From positions 1 to 64,000 of the forward strand of contig CAMYLJ010000018.1 in assembly GCA_947259215.1 (NCBI GenBank): a stretch of 64,000 bases of DNA, read 5' to 3'. The translations under genes were made by a program, and so were the position numbers. This document shows, in pieces, positions 1-7,764 of the stretch (position 1 is its first letter; every line of letters starts with the position of its first letter). The notes under the pieces are model-generated. The model ran no database searches. It saw only the letters and a list, made by a program, of their open reading frames with translations, and was not told the origin of the DNA. This DNA comes from an uncultured delta proteobacterium (lineage in GTDB: Bacteria; Myxococcota_A; UBA9160; JAFDET01).

Positions 1-1
1 G

Positions 2-64
2 CGGAAGAGCGAAGTATTCCAGGTCACCTTTCTCTTTGCGGGCGCTGTTGCACTTACTCTGTGA
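2..64 (+). CDS. C-terminal end of the preceding cassette gene (partial)
   Basis: An open frame enters from the left edge and stops at TGA 62-64, nine bases before the first attC core. The 20 visible residues end in a hydrophobic stretch (FLFAGAVALTL). Position and orientation fit the tail of a cassette-borne gene, but too little is visible to say what it encodes, and a chance frame of this length is quite possible. Confidence 0.35.
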   Translation, partial: RKSEVFQVTFLFAGAVALTL

Positions 65-73
65 ATCCGCGCC

Positions 74-202
74 GCCTAACAAGCGCTTGCAGCTGACCGA
101 GCCTAGCCAGGCGAATTCGGTCCTTGGTACCCTGGGGACCAACTCAGGCGCGTTCCCGCTGCTCGGGGCCGGCCCGACAGCTGAAGCGCCAGACCGTTAG
201 GC
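74..202 (+). other. attC recombination site 1 (129 bp)
   Basis: The left core GCCTAAC is at 74-80 and the right core GTTAGGC at 196-202. These are exact complements and match the RYYYAAC/GTTRRRY consensus. Inside them, CTTGCAGCTG (left) pairs with the complement of CAGCTGAAG (right), leaving one unpaired G on the left arm. That extrahelical base sets strand choice in attC hairpins. An inner GGTCC/GGACC pair lies in the variable part. The recombination point is expected between G196 and T197. Confidence 0.85.
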
Positions 203-222
203 CGCGCCCACTGGAGTACCCT

Positions 223-1011
223 GTGCTCACGCTGTACGACAATCCGTTCAGCCCCTTCGCCCGAAAAGTGCGGATGGTGCTTCGCTTCAAGGGCCTGCAG
301 TATGGCTCGGTCGACGCCTTGGCCTTGGCCGAGCACGACCGTCTCGTCCATGTCAATCCGCGCGCTGAGGTGCCTGTCCTCGTCGACGGTGGCGTCACGG
401 TGACGGATTCGGCCGACATCGTCTCCTACCTGGAGGATCGATTCCCGAATCCCGCAGTTCTTCCCATCGGCCCCGAACTCCGTGCGAAGGCACGGCGGTG
501 GCAACGACTCTCCGACACGCTGCTGGATGCGATCATCCACGACATCTCTATCTGGACTTGGCCTAGCCACCATCGATCAGATCAGCCCCCCAGGGTGCTG
601 CTCGAGGCAGGTCGACGGGAGTTGCACCAGATTCTGGTCGATCTCGAAAGCTCGATCGATGTCTCCGGCTTCGTGTGCGATCAGCTGTCCATCGCTGACT
701 TTTCGTTGTTTCCTCATGTTTCGTCACTGAAGCCACTTGCGGTTCTCCTCGAAGAGGCAGCGTACCCGAAGCTTCTACGCTGGAATCGGACGATGCGGAT
801 GCAGTTAGCTGTGCAAGAAGATCTCGAATACGTGAAACGGAGTGCGATCGAGAAGTTTGGCTCGGGCCAATCGCCCTACGAAGACGAGAAGATCGTGTGG
901 CGAGGGGACCGGATCGAGTGGCTCCTGGCCCATGGATTTCAAGACTGGTTTGTCTCGGAGCTCTCACGCGGCCGCGCCATCGTTCCGAATCCGGTGCAAG
1001 GCGCGGCCTAA
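223..1011 (+). CDS. Glutathione S-transferase family protein (integron cassette gene)
   Basis: Predicted soluble glutathione-dependent enzyme of 262 residues. The N-terminal thioredoxin-like domain starts LTLYDNPFSPFARKV, with the Ser/Cys-site segment SPFARKV, the cis-Pro motif VPVL near residue 50, and the glutathione-contacting TDSADI about 12 residues later. The C-terminal helical domain includes IADFSLFPHVSSL. I chose GTG 223 because a TGGAG Shine-Dalgarno-like sequence lies 6 nt upstream and the start is 21 nt after the cassette boundary; the frame is also open from ATG 124, but that would run through attC. The stop codon TAA (1009-1011) lies inside the left core of the next attC, as is common in cassettes. 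Substrate unknown; GSTs on cassettes may serve detoxification. Confidence 0.85.
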   Translation: MLTLYDNPFSPFARKVRMVLRFKGLQYGSVDALALAEHDRLVHVNPRAEVPVLVDGGVTVTDSADIVSYLEDRFPNPAVLPIGPELRAKARRWQRLSDTLLDAIIHDISIWTWPSHHRSDQPPRVLLEAGRRELHQILVDLESSIDVSGFVCDQLSIADFSLFPHVSSLKPLAVLLEEAAYPKLLRWNRTMRMQLAVQEDLEYVKRSAIEKFGSGQSPYEDEKIVWRGDRIEWLLAHGFQDWFVSELSRGRAIVPNPVQGAA

Positions 1012-1139
1012 CAAGGCACTGCAGCTGCCGTGGCACAGCGCGTTTCAATCGAGCTTTGATAGAGTTTGGCAATGAACTTGGGTGCCTCAGCGGCCGTCGG
1101 CGGCCTGTGCCACGCAGCTGAGCGCCCGGTCCGTTAGGC
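1006..1139 (+). other. attC recombination site 2 (134 bp)
   Basis: Left core GCCTAAC 1006-1012, right core GTTAGGC 1133-1139. The arms pair over an unusually long stretch: CTGCAGCTGCCGTGGCACAG on the left against the complement of CTGTGCCACGCAGCTGAG on the right, with unpaired G and C on the left arm. Core spacing and arm sequence resemble site 1 closely, so the two sites belong to one family, as in sedentary chromosomal integrons. Expected recombination point is between G1133 and T1134. Confidence 0.88.
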
Positions 1140-1161
1140 AGCGCCACGGGGCCAGGTACTC

Positions 1162-2067
1162 ATGAAGATCGCCCTACGTGGGATGGGCTCCCGCGAACTG
1201 CTCGACGAGATGGAAGAATCCGGCGCGAGCGAACTGGTTGGCGGGATCCACAACGGGCTGTTCTTCGACTCTTTCTGGCCGAATTCTCGCCTGGACGACT
1301 TTCTTCGGGAAGCGGCGAGCCGAGGTTCACTCGACCTCAATCCGTGGATGGAATTTGACCGAAAGGAGATCGAGCAATCTGACTTCCTACGCGTGCGCTC
1401 CCGCAAGGTGGTCTCGGACTCTCCTGCCGACTACGAGCGCATGCGCGCCGACGTGGACCGTCTTCCGTGGATTGGGGACGATCCGAAGCGCCGTTTCCGC
1501 CTTCCGGATCGCCTTTCTCTTTCGAAGATCCGGTTGAAGCCCAACCAGATTGCGGGCGTCGGCCAGTGGACCTCGGAGTACGTGATTCCAAGAGGCGTTC
1601 GAATGCTCTCTGAGGACGCTCGATTCTCGGGGATCGAATTTCGACCGATTTTCGAGACCCGAACCGGTGCTCCGTTCGATGAGTATTTCCAACTCTATTC
1701 GGATCAGATTCTCGGATTTCGAGAGCTAGACGTTGCATCCCCTGAGGTTCGCTCGCCTCACCCCGAGGAACAGGGATATGACGCTCTAGGCTGCCTCTGC
1801 TACGACACCAAGACATTAGAAGAAGCTCTGGATTTCAACCGAACTGGCGAGCATCTTGTGAGCTTCGAGTTTCCCGACTGGATTGTTCGCTCGTCCGTGC
1901 GAGACTGGTTTCGCAAACACAAGCTTCGGGGTTGGGCCTTCGAACCGGTCCTAGAACTTGGTACGCGATCCTACGAGGAATACTTCGAACTTTGGTCTTC
2001 GCTGTACCGCCTGCTCGATGAATGTGGTGGACACACAATTAGGTGCCAGAGGCTCGGCGCTACTTAG
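1162..2067 (+). CDS. Uncharacterised cassette protein with internal duplication
   Basis: 301 residues, no signal peptide or membrane segment, acidic and rich in Arg, Glu and Trp. The family is not recognised. Two related segments are visible: GIEFRPIFETRTG followed by EYFQLYSD near residues 155-180, and WAFEPVLELGTRSY followed by EYFELWSS near residues 255-280, which suggests two copies of a module. A third, weaker copy may be LNPWMEFDRKEIEQSDFLRV near residue 60. The pattern of a helix followed by G-x-x-F-x-P-hydrophobic recalls small myxobacterial immunity-like families, but that is only an impression. ATG 1162 is 22 nt after the cassette boundary with AGG seven bases upstream. No attC with complete cores follows the gene. 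Confidence 0.75.
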   Translation: MKIALRGMGSRELLDEMEESGASELVGGIHNGLFFDSFWPNSRLDDFLREAASRGSLDLNPWMEFDRKEIEQSDFLRVRSRKVVSDSPADYERMRADVDRLPWIGDDPKRRFRLPDRLSLSKIRLKPNQIAGVGQWTSEYVIPRGVRMLSEDARFSGIEFRPIFETRTGAPFDEYFQLYSDQILGFRELDVASPEVRSPHPEEQGYDALGCLCYDTKTLEEALDFNRTGEHLVSFEFPDWIVRSSVRDWFRKHKLRGWAFEPVLELGTRSYEEYFELWSSLYRLLDECGGHTIRCQRLGAT

Positions 2068-2660
2068 CTTCACATTTGAAGCGCAACGTTCTCTAGGCTG
2101 CATGGAAGCGCTCCTCCGGGGTGTCGTAGTCATACCTCTTTCGGGGCCGGGCATCGGAGCCCAACGCATGAACCCGGCGATGAGGCAGAAATCCCGACTA
2201 CGGTGCGCGTCAACGGCACCGTCGGATGGCCTGTCGTTCCCGAGAACTCGGACTGCGCGGCAATCTTGAGGATTGCTCGATCAGCCCGCTATCCCTCGTC
2301 CTCGATGGCTACGGCCCTTCGCGCCCTGCCCTTGACGCTGCCAACCATCAGCCGCGCGAACCGCAGTCCCAAGAACGAGCAAGCCGATGACCATGGGATC
2401 CAATTGCTGGCCTTCGTTGTTGCCCGAGGAACTTCGAGGCAACTCGAGCTCACCTAGTCCTCAAGGCGCACAGAAATGCGAGCGCAGTCGAAGAGTGGAG
2501 GCTCACCAGGCGACTGGTAGGCGGCGGGCCAGCGCGTAGCGTCGCCTAGCTCCTTCGAGGTCGCCGGTCCCTTCGATGACGCGCCCGATCCAGAACTGGG
2601 TGGAGGCACAGTCGAGCTCCCGCCCGAGCTCTACGGAGCGGCGGCGCTCCGCGGGCCGGC
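2068..2660. other. Gene-poor stretch at the end of the cassette array
   Basis: No convincing complete gene. An isolated GCCCAAC (2159-2165) resembles an attC left core but has no GTTRRRY partner downstream. On the minus strand, a frame of about 55 codons (2503-2670) without a usable start encodes VELGRELDCASTQFWIGRVI followed by EGTGDLEGARRRYALARR, which reads like the last helices of a TPR protein and may be a gene remnant. The rest shows nothing recognisable. Confidence 0.4.
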
Positions 2661-3473
2661 TCAGTCCTTACGGCGACTCCTTCCGAGGGTCGTCTCCCGG
2701 TAGCGGCTCGACGCGGCGAGGGACTCGGGATCCAGCACGGCGCCGAGCAGCACGTCGCCGTCCGCAAAGGCCGTCAGCCCTGCGCCCATGCTGCGCGCGA
2801 CGGCGTTGACGTGCTCCTTGGTGACGATCACGGGAACCGTGGGCTTTGCCGCCAGCTCCGCTGCCAGGGCGGAAACCTCTCCCGCGAGGGCATCGGCAGC
2901 CACTACGCGGTTGACCAGACCTGCGGCCTTCGCTTCGGCGGGAGTGAAGCGTCGGCAAGTCATCACCAGCTCCTTCGTGAGCGCGGGACCGATCTCCCGC
3001 ACGAGACGCGGGATGCCCCCCCACGCGAGCGGAATCCCGAGATCCACCTCGGGGATCGAGAACACCGCATCCTCCGCGGCGACACGCAGGTCGCAGGCCA
3101 CCATCAACACGAGCCCGCCGCCCACGGCGTAGCCGTGGACCTGGGCGATGGTCACCGCCCGCATCTGCTCCACGGCATCGGCCATGCGCAGTCCGAGCTG
3201 GCCTACCTCACGCCGCTCGGACCACGCGGGGCCGCCCTCGCGCGGCACCGCCCCGGCCACCGGCGGGTCCTTGAGGTCCGCCCCGGCCGAGAATGCCCGC
3301 CCGGCGCCGCTCACCACGACGACCCGCACCTCCGCCTGCCGGTCGAACCAAGCGGCTGCGTCGCGGATCTCGCGCATCATGGTCGCCCCCAGGGCGTTCA
3401 GTCGCTCCGGGCGGTTCAGGGTGAGATGGCCCACAGCGCCATCGGTATCTGCGCGAATGGTCTCGAACTCCAA
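2661..3473 (-). CDS. Enoyl-CoA hydratase/isomerase family protein
   Basis: Crotonase-fold enzyme of 270 residues, expected to hydrate or isomerise an enoyl-CoA in the cytoplasm. Visible features are the N-terminal LTLNRPERLNALG, the oxyanion-hole segments SGAGRAFSAGADLKDPP (near residue 60) and VHGYAVGGGLVLMVACDLRV (near 115), and the PEVDLGIPLAWGG loop. The Glu usually found one turn after the second segment is replaced (PEVDLGIPLAW), so hydratase activity is uncertain. The start is TTG 3473: GAGGAG lies 8 nt upstream, inside the end of the upstream selenoprotein gene, and no ATG fits. The two genes are 2 bases apart and probably co-translated. The open frame continues far upstream, but that part is a shadow of the neighbour. 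Confidence 0.85.
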   Translation of the reverse strand: MEFETIRADTDGAVGHLTLNRPERLNALGATMMREIRDAAAWFDRQAEVRVVVVSGAGRAFSAGADLKDPPVAGAVPREGGPAWSERREVGQLGLRMADAVEQMRAVTIAQVHGYAVGGGLVLMVACDLRVAAEDAVFSIPEVDLGIPLAWGGIPRLVREIGPALTKELVMTCRRFTPAEAKAAGLVNRVVAADALAGEVSALAAELAAKPTVPVIVTKEHVNAVARSMGAGLTAFADGDVLLGAVLDPESLAASSRYRETTLGRSRRKD

Positions 3474-3475
3474 GA

Positions 3476-4360
3476 TCAGATCTCCTCTGGCGCGAATGCA
3501 CGGGGTCCTCGCGCCGGCGACGAGCCGCGGTTCGGCTTCCCGTCCGGAGCGGTCGGCGTATGCTCCGGCGTGTAGGCACGCAACTCCCAGCCGGCGTCGC
3601 CCGGCCAGCGCCAGGGCAGCGGGCAGATCTGCCCGGGTCGCTGAATCGCGAGACCGGCTTCGAGGGCCGCGCGAACGATGGCGCGCTGACCCTCCGCGTC
3701 GCCCGGCGCGCCGGTCTGATGGCCAAGGGGCGCATGCACGTAGACGGAACGCGGCGGCGCCACCGCCTCGGTGATGTCCCACGCGGAGGTCATGGATACG
3801 GTTGGCACGCCGGCGGCCTCGATCTCTCTCGCGATCAGTCCCACGGACTGATGGCAGACGGGTCAGGCGGGCACCAGGTAGGCGAGGTCCGCTTCCTGTC
3901 GCAGCACCAGGTCGCGAAGTCGCGGCGCGAGCTCCTCCCGCACACGACGCGCAGAGTAGATCCCGCCCATGAACGAGAGCGCCGGACCCGCAAAGCCGCC
4001 CAACACGCCCTCGGCGATCAGCTCGCGCAGCGCGCGCAGCGGAAACACACAGCCGGGATCGCGGGCTGCATCGCGAACGTCGTACCCGAAGTGGGAGACA
4101 CGCAGGCGCGCTGCCGGAGTGTCCGGCGGCAACTCCCGGTGCGACGTGTCGTTGCGAAAGTGGAAGGGCTCCTGGTCGTCGCGATGGACGCCGCCCGAGG
4201 CGATCAACGCCACTCTCGTGGCTGCGAGCGGGCGCTCGACCGGCGTCCAGGGCGTGGGCTCGCGCGCCGGGTCGTGTTCGACCCAGCGGTAGGGCGCCTG
4301 GCGCGCGTAGAGCCGACGCGTGCGTTCGATGTAGGGGACGGTGTTGGACGGCCTGACCAT
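3476..4360 (-). CDS. GrdB-like (glycine/sarcosine/betaine reductase family) selenoprotein
   Basis: A 294-residue protein if UGA 3865-3863 is read as selenocysteine. The halves on either side of the UGA are both in frame and both clearly family-like. Before it: MVRPSNTVPYIERTRRLY, VALIASGGVHRDDQEPFHF, SHFGYDVRDAARDPGCVFPL, FAGPALSFMGGIYS, DLAYLVPA. After it: PVCHQSVGLIAREIEAAGVP. The UGA gives a U-P-V-C redox motif at residues 166-169, where relatives carry U-x-x-C. A SECIS-like hairpin follows at the correct distance. ATG 4360 is preferred to the in-frame ATG 4393 because it gives the usual N-terminus. The cellular substrate is unknown: family members without GrdA/GrdC next to them are not proven glycine reductases. 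No sel genes are in the window. Translation is linked to the downstream enoyl-CoA hydratase. Confidence 0.82.
3834..3852 (-). promoter_or_regulatory. Bacterial SECIS-like hairpin
   Basis: In the mRNA, ten nucleotides after the in-frame UGA there is a perfect 8-bp stem, AUCAGUCC / GGACUGAU, closed by the loop GUG. Two further G-C pairs lie outside one mismatch. The loop begins 18 nt after the UGA and its first base is G, both as in known bacterial SECIS elements bound by SelB. The stem lies inside coding sequence, as bacterial SECIS elements must. Confidence 0.75.
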
Positions 4361-4369
4361 GCCCCGCCA

Positions 4370-4375
4370 ACGATA
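4370..4375 (-). promoter_or_regulatory. Possible -10 box of the selenoprotein gene
   Basis: TATCGT (read on the minus strand) lies 9 nt before ATG 4360. It resembles the close-set -10 hexamers found before other lead genes in this window. No clear -35 is visible. Confidence 0.3.
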
Positions 4376-4502
4376 CCTCAGCGGCCCGGGCACGTGTTGC
4401 CCAGTGGCCCAGCCGTTGACATTGCCAGCTGGCGTCGACCCGAAGAAGGCCTCGACCTCCCAGCGCTCGCTGCGGCCGGGTCACGCAGTCGAGGCGGCGG
4501 CG

Positions 4503-4754
4503 GCAATTTTCCGCACCGACATCGTGAACTCACCCGCTGAGCAGAAACGGCGCGGCGATACCGCCCGGAAGAGCCTGTTGGAGGCGCACCACGCCGACGC
4601 CCAACGCGTCGTCGCTCAGTCCGGCGGGCGCGTTGTGGAGGTGCTGGGTGAGGGCGTCCTGGCGGAGTTCCCGGTTCCCGGGGAGGCGCTGCGGGCAACG
4701 CGCCTGCTGGGCGATGCTGCGGGCAGCCAGGGTCTGCGGATCGCCGGGCTCCAC
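4503..4754 (+). pseudogene. Fragment of a class III adenylate/guanylate cyclase domain
   Basis: An open frame from 4341 to 4988 contains about 84 residues that look like the first half of a class III cyclase: AIFRTDIVNS (first metal-binding Asp), LLEAHHADAQRVVAQSGGRV, VLGEGVLAEFPVPGEALR (second metal site with Glu where Asp is usual), then LRIAGLH. The similarity ends where the G-E-V/T segment should follow, and the rest of the frame is unlike any protein I know. There is no plausible start or upstream domain. I read it as a decayed gene; the cyclase at 7765 could be a relative. Confidence 0.55.
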
Positions 4755-5198
4755 TTCTCACGCTTGGGCTCCAGGTCTCGGAGTCAACCGTCTCCAAGTA
4801 CTTGCCTCGCCGACGGAAGCCGCCCTCCCTGGGCTGGGTCGGTAGGGGCGTTGTCGTTTTGCTCACTCGCGGCGAGACGTCTTGTCTCCCCGCGGGTGGA
4901 GGCTGCGGCGGCTCCTCGAAAGCTCCGCGACACCCAGCCGAAGTCGGCTCACCGACACCGCGTTCTCGATCCCCCACCGACGGGCTAGGGCCATCAGACT
5001 AGGGCGAACTTCCTCAGTCTTCGGCTCCTGCGACACAACGCCGCGTTGCCCTGTCAAGCAGCCGACACCGAAGCGTGCCATTCGTGTAATTCCTCACATC
5101 TTGAAGTCCGACGGCCGGCATCGCGCTTGCACTGAGTTCGGCGGGACATACCAACGGATTGCACGGAGGGGAGGGAACTTGTCCGGGGGCGGTGAAAA
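4755..5198. other. Non-coding stretch upstream of the esterase gene
   Basis: Overlapping frames exist on both strands, but none has a start with a ribosome-binding site or family-like sequence. I see no RNA gene. The promoter of the downstream esterase presumably lies near its right end. Confidence 0.4.
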
Positions 5199-5210
5199 AG
5201 GAGCAGATCC

Positions 5211-7673
5211 ATGCATGCGGCTCGCTTCCTACAGGATTTGAATATCGGTCTTCGGCTCCTTCCCCTGGCTCCACGGGTTGGAGCGATTTTGGTGATGGGG
5301 ATCCTCCTGTCGCCCTTGAGCCAGGCATGGGCGGGAGGGGTGTGCCCCGACGATGTTCCCGCACAGGTGGACATCCCAGCTCACACCGGCGCGAACCCCA
5401 GGTTCTCGACCAGCTCAGCCCACGCAACGCTTACCGCCACGCCCGCGTCCTCCCATTGCTTGGTCGAAGGAAGCATAACGACCGACAGCGCACCCGACGC
5501 GACGCCGATCCGGTTCAACCTGTTCCTGCCCAATACCGGCATCGGCCTTCCCCCCATCGGTAGGCTGCTCCTTCTTGGCAACGGCGGCTTTTCCGGAGTT
5601 TTGAGGGGTGCCGACGCCAGAGTTCGAAGGGCACTTAGCGCAGGCTTCGCCGTCGCAGACACCGATTCTGGCCATAGCGGCGAGGATCGCTCCGGGCACC
5701 GCGCCGGTTGGGCGAGTGGCGCACCCGAAAAGCGGAGGAACTACCACTACCAAGCCATGCACGTCGTGACGGTCGCGGCCAAGGCCATCGTCGATACCTA
5801 TTACACGCCTTCCACGGAGGGTGACCTGCCCACGTTTACGTACTTCGAAGGCTGCTCCAACGGTGGACGGGAAGGATTGATCGAGGCGCAAGAGTTTCCG
5901 GACGACTTTGACGGCATCATCGCAGGGGCCCCCTCGATCGGCAGGTCCGACCGAATGCTTTCGTGGATTATCGCGGTCGACCAGGCAGCGTATAAGGATG
6001 GGTACCTGTCGCCGGCGGAGTCTCCCTTGTTCGGTTCGATCTTCGGCGCGCCGCTGCAGAAGGACAGTGTCCTTCCTTTTCCGTCGCGCATCTTCAATCC
6101 CCCCGGTTTGCCTTTCTTGGTGGGAGTAATCCCTGGGAAGTTCGAGGCCCTCAGCGACACCGTACTCGACCTGTGCGATGGATTGGACGGGATCGTCGAT
6201 GGCATTCTGGACGATCCTCGCACCTGCCCGGTGGAGGCGATTCTCGGCGCGTTGCCGAGGGGCGAATGTCCGGATTGCTTCACCGATCCAGAGATCGAGA
6301 TCGTTCGCCTCATTTACGCGCCATCCGACAACGTTCCTGGCGCAGAAGACACGCCGCTCCGAGGGTGGGACGGTGGTGGTATCGACGCAGATTTTCCCGA
6401 CGGCCCGTTCGTACCGTTGGGCCTGCGAGATCCGCGATCGGGTCAACGCCTCCCGACGCTTCCGTCCCCCCTGCAAGTCTGCTCTGTACCGCCCTCCTCT
6501 TATCCGCCCTCCTTCTGTTCTGGCCCGGACGGACTCGCGAACCTCATTCCCCTTCTTCCTGATGGAGCTGGAGACTTCCCGTTCTTCGAATCAATCCTGA
6601 GATACTTCGTCTTCGACACGGACCCGCTTGCGCCGGTCTCGCAGGAAGATCAGCGACGCTTCATCTTGGACTTCGACTTGACCAACGAAGCCGATGTCGA
6701 ACTGGCTCGAGCCCGAATGGCGGATGGCGACGGGATGAACCCTGACCTGAGCGAGTTCCGTGACAACGGTAGCAAGCTGATCATGTACGTCGGCTGGGCG
6801 GATCTGGGGGTCGGGCCGATGCGGACGCTCAACTACTATAGGGACGTTGCCCGGACGACCGGCGGAAACACGCAGGATTTCGCTCGGCTCTTCATGGTGC
6901 CCGGAATGCATCATTGCATCCCCGGCCCAGGGGCCTTGGATCCGGGTCCGGTGCCCAAGGCATCCGATATCTTTGCAGCGCTGATCAGCTGGGTGGAGTC
7001 TGAGGTTCCGCCCAATTCATTTGCTGGCGAGACCGTTGTTCCCGCCCGCCCGTTCACCCGTGACGGTATCACCCGGCCCATATGCGCCTATCCACAGGTA
7101 GCGAGGCAAATCGATCCTGACGGCAGCGAAACTGAGGCCGCGAATTTCCACTGCGTGAACAGCGTGTTTCCGGTCGGCATCGACATCAAGCCCGGCAGCG
7201 ACGTTCCTATCAACCTAATGCGCGACGACTTCATTCCGGTGGCCATCCTCGGCTCCGACACCTTCGACGTGGCGGACGTGGACGTGACCACGCTGGCCTT
7301 CGGTCCCACCGGCGCTGCACCTGCGCACGAGGACGGCGGGCACCCGAAAGACGTCAACGAAGACGACTTTACGGACCTCACATCCCACTACCAAACGCAA
7401 GAGACGGGGATCGCCTTTGGGGATGAAGAGGCGTGCGTCACGGGCGAGCTGCTCGATGGCACGCCGTTCGAGGGCTGCGACGACATCAGAACCGTGCCAG
7501 CCTGCGCCGATGAGTACGACAACGACGAAGACGGCCTCGTGGATTTCCCCGCGGACCCCGGGTGTGAAGACCTCTTCGACAAGAGCGAGGTCGGCGGGGA
7601 GTGCGGCCCCGGCTTCGAGCTGGCCCTGATCATGCCGGGACTGATGTGGCTGGGGCGGAGGCGGCGGCACTAG
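5211..7673 (+). CDS. Secreted tannase/feruloyl-esterase family hydrolase with C-terminal anchor
   Basis: 820-residue exported protein. A Sec signal peptide (about residues 1-43, ending PLSQAWA-GG) is followed by a tannase-family alpha/beta hydrolase (about 60-610): nucleophile motif GCSNGGREG near 205, acid residue in YVGWADLG near 530, and GMHHC near 565 with the catalytic His and disulphide Cys. These enzymes cleave phenolic esters; the exact substrate is unknown. After it comes a module [10 protein letters not shown]...[18 protein letters not shown] (about 645-755), common on secreted proteins of these bacteria, then an Asp-rich [16 protein letters not shown] calcium-loop-like segment. The last residues, [14 protein letters not shown] followed by GRRRRH, form a hydrophobic helix plus Arg cluster like PEP-CTERM/MYXO-CTERM sorting signals. 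An AAGGAG box lies 6-7 nt before ATG 5211. Confidence 0.88.
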   Translation: MHAARFLQDLNIGLRLLPLAPRVGAILVMGILLSPLSQAWAGGVCPDDVPAQVDIPAHTGANPRFSTSSAHATLTATPASSHCLVEGSITTDSAPDATPIRFNLFLPNTGIGLPPIGRLLLLGNGGFSGVLRGADARVRRALSAGFAVADTDSGHSGEDRSGHRAGWASGAPEKRRNYHYQAMHVVTVAAKAIVDTYYTPSTEGDLPTFTYFEGCSNGGREGLIEAQEFPDDFDGIIAGAPSIGRSDRMLSWIIAVDQAAYKDGYLSPAESPLFGSIFGAPLQKDSVLPFPSRIFNPPGLPFLVGVIPGKFEALSDTVLDLCDGLDGIVDGILDDPRTCPVEAILGALPRGECPDCFTDPEIEIVRLIYAPSDNVPGAEDTPLRGWDGGGIDADFPDGPFVPLGLRDPRSGQRLPTLPSPLQVCSVPPSSYPPSFCSGPDGLANLIPLLPDGAGDFPFFESILRYFVFDTDPLAPVSQEDQRRFILDFDLTNEADVELARARMADGDGMNPDLSEFRDNGSKLIMYVGWADLGVGPMRTLNYYRDVARTTGGNTQDFARLFMVPGMHHCIPGPGALDPGPVPKASDIFAALISWVESEVPPNSFAGETVVPARPFTRDGITRPICAYPQVARQIDPDGSETEAANFHCVNSVFPVGIDIKPGSDVPINLMRDDFIPVAILGSDTFDVADVDVTTLAFGPTGAAPAHEDGGHPKDVNEDDFTDLTSHYQTQETGIAFGDEEACVTGELLDGTPFEGCDDIRTVPACADEYDNDEDGLVDFPADPGCEDLFDKSEVGGECGPGFELALIMPGLMWLGRRRRH

Positions 7674-7764
7674 ACTCCTTCGTGCAGCCGCGTCCACACC
7701 CGGTTCCCCAGCGGCCATACGGGAGCGGCAGGCAGAGTGGATAGGGGGACCCACAGGCGGAAGG

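Larger units (their letters stand above)
1..2067 (+). mobile_element. Integron gene-cassette array (right-hand part)
   Basis: Two attC recombination sites frame one complete cassette (about 197-1133, GST-like gene). They also define the start of a second cassette (from about 1134) and the tail of an earlier one (before 196). Both genes run in the same direction and start about 20 nt after the cassette boundary, as is typical of captured cassettes. Base composition is visibly less GC-rich than in the genes beyond 11.5 kb. No integrase gene or attI site is in the window, so the array must continue to the left. No attC with a proper right core was found after the second gene, so the array's right end lies between 2067 and 2660. 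Confidence 0.8.

Noticed and set aside
2159-2165. GCCCAAC as the left core of a third attC
   Set aside because: It matches the consensus, but no GTTRRRY right core or pairing arm occurs in the next 500 bases and it lies 91 bp after the gene. It is kept only as a possible remnant.
3863-3865. UGA in the GrdB-like gene as an ordinary nonsense mutation
   Set aside because: Both halves are intact and family-like, the UGA falls on the known Sec position, and a SECIS-like hairpin follows. A random stop would not be expected to meet all three conditions.
2661-4484. A 607-codon minus-strand frame covering the enoyl-CoA hydratase and beyond
   Set aside because: Only the part after TTG 3473 is hydratase-like. 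The upstream part is the antisense-shifted shadow of the selenoprotein gene, which has clear family sequence in another frame.
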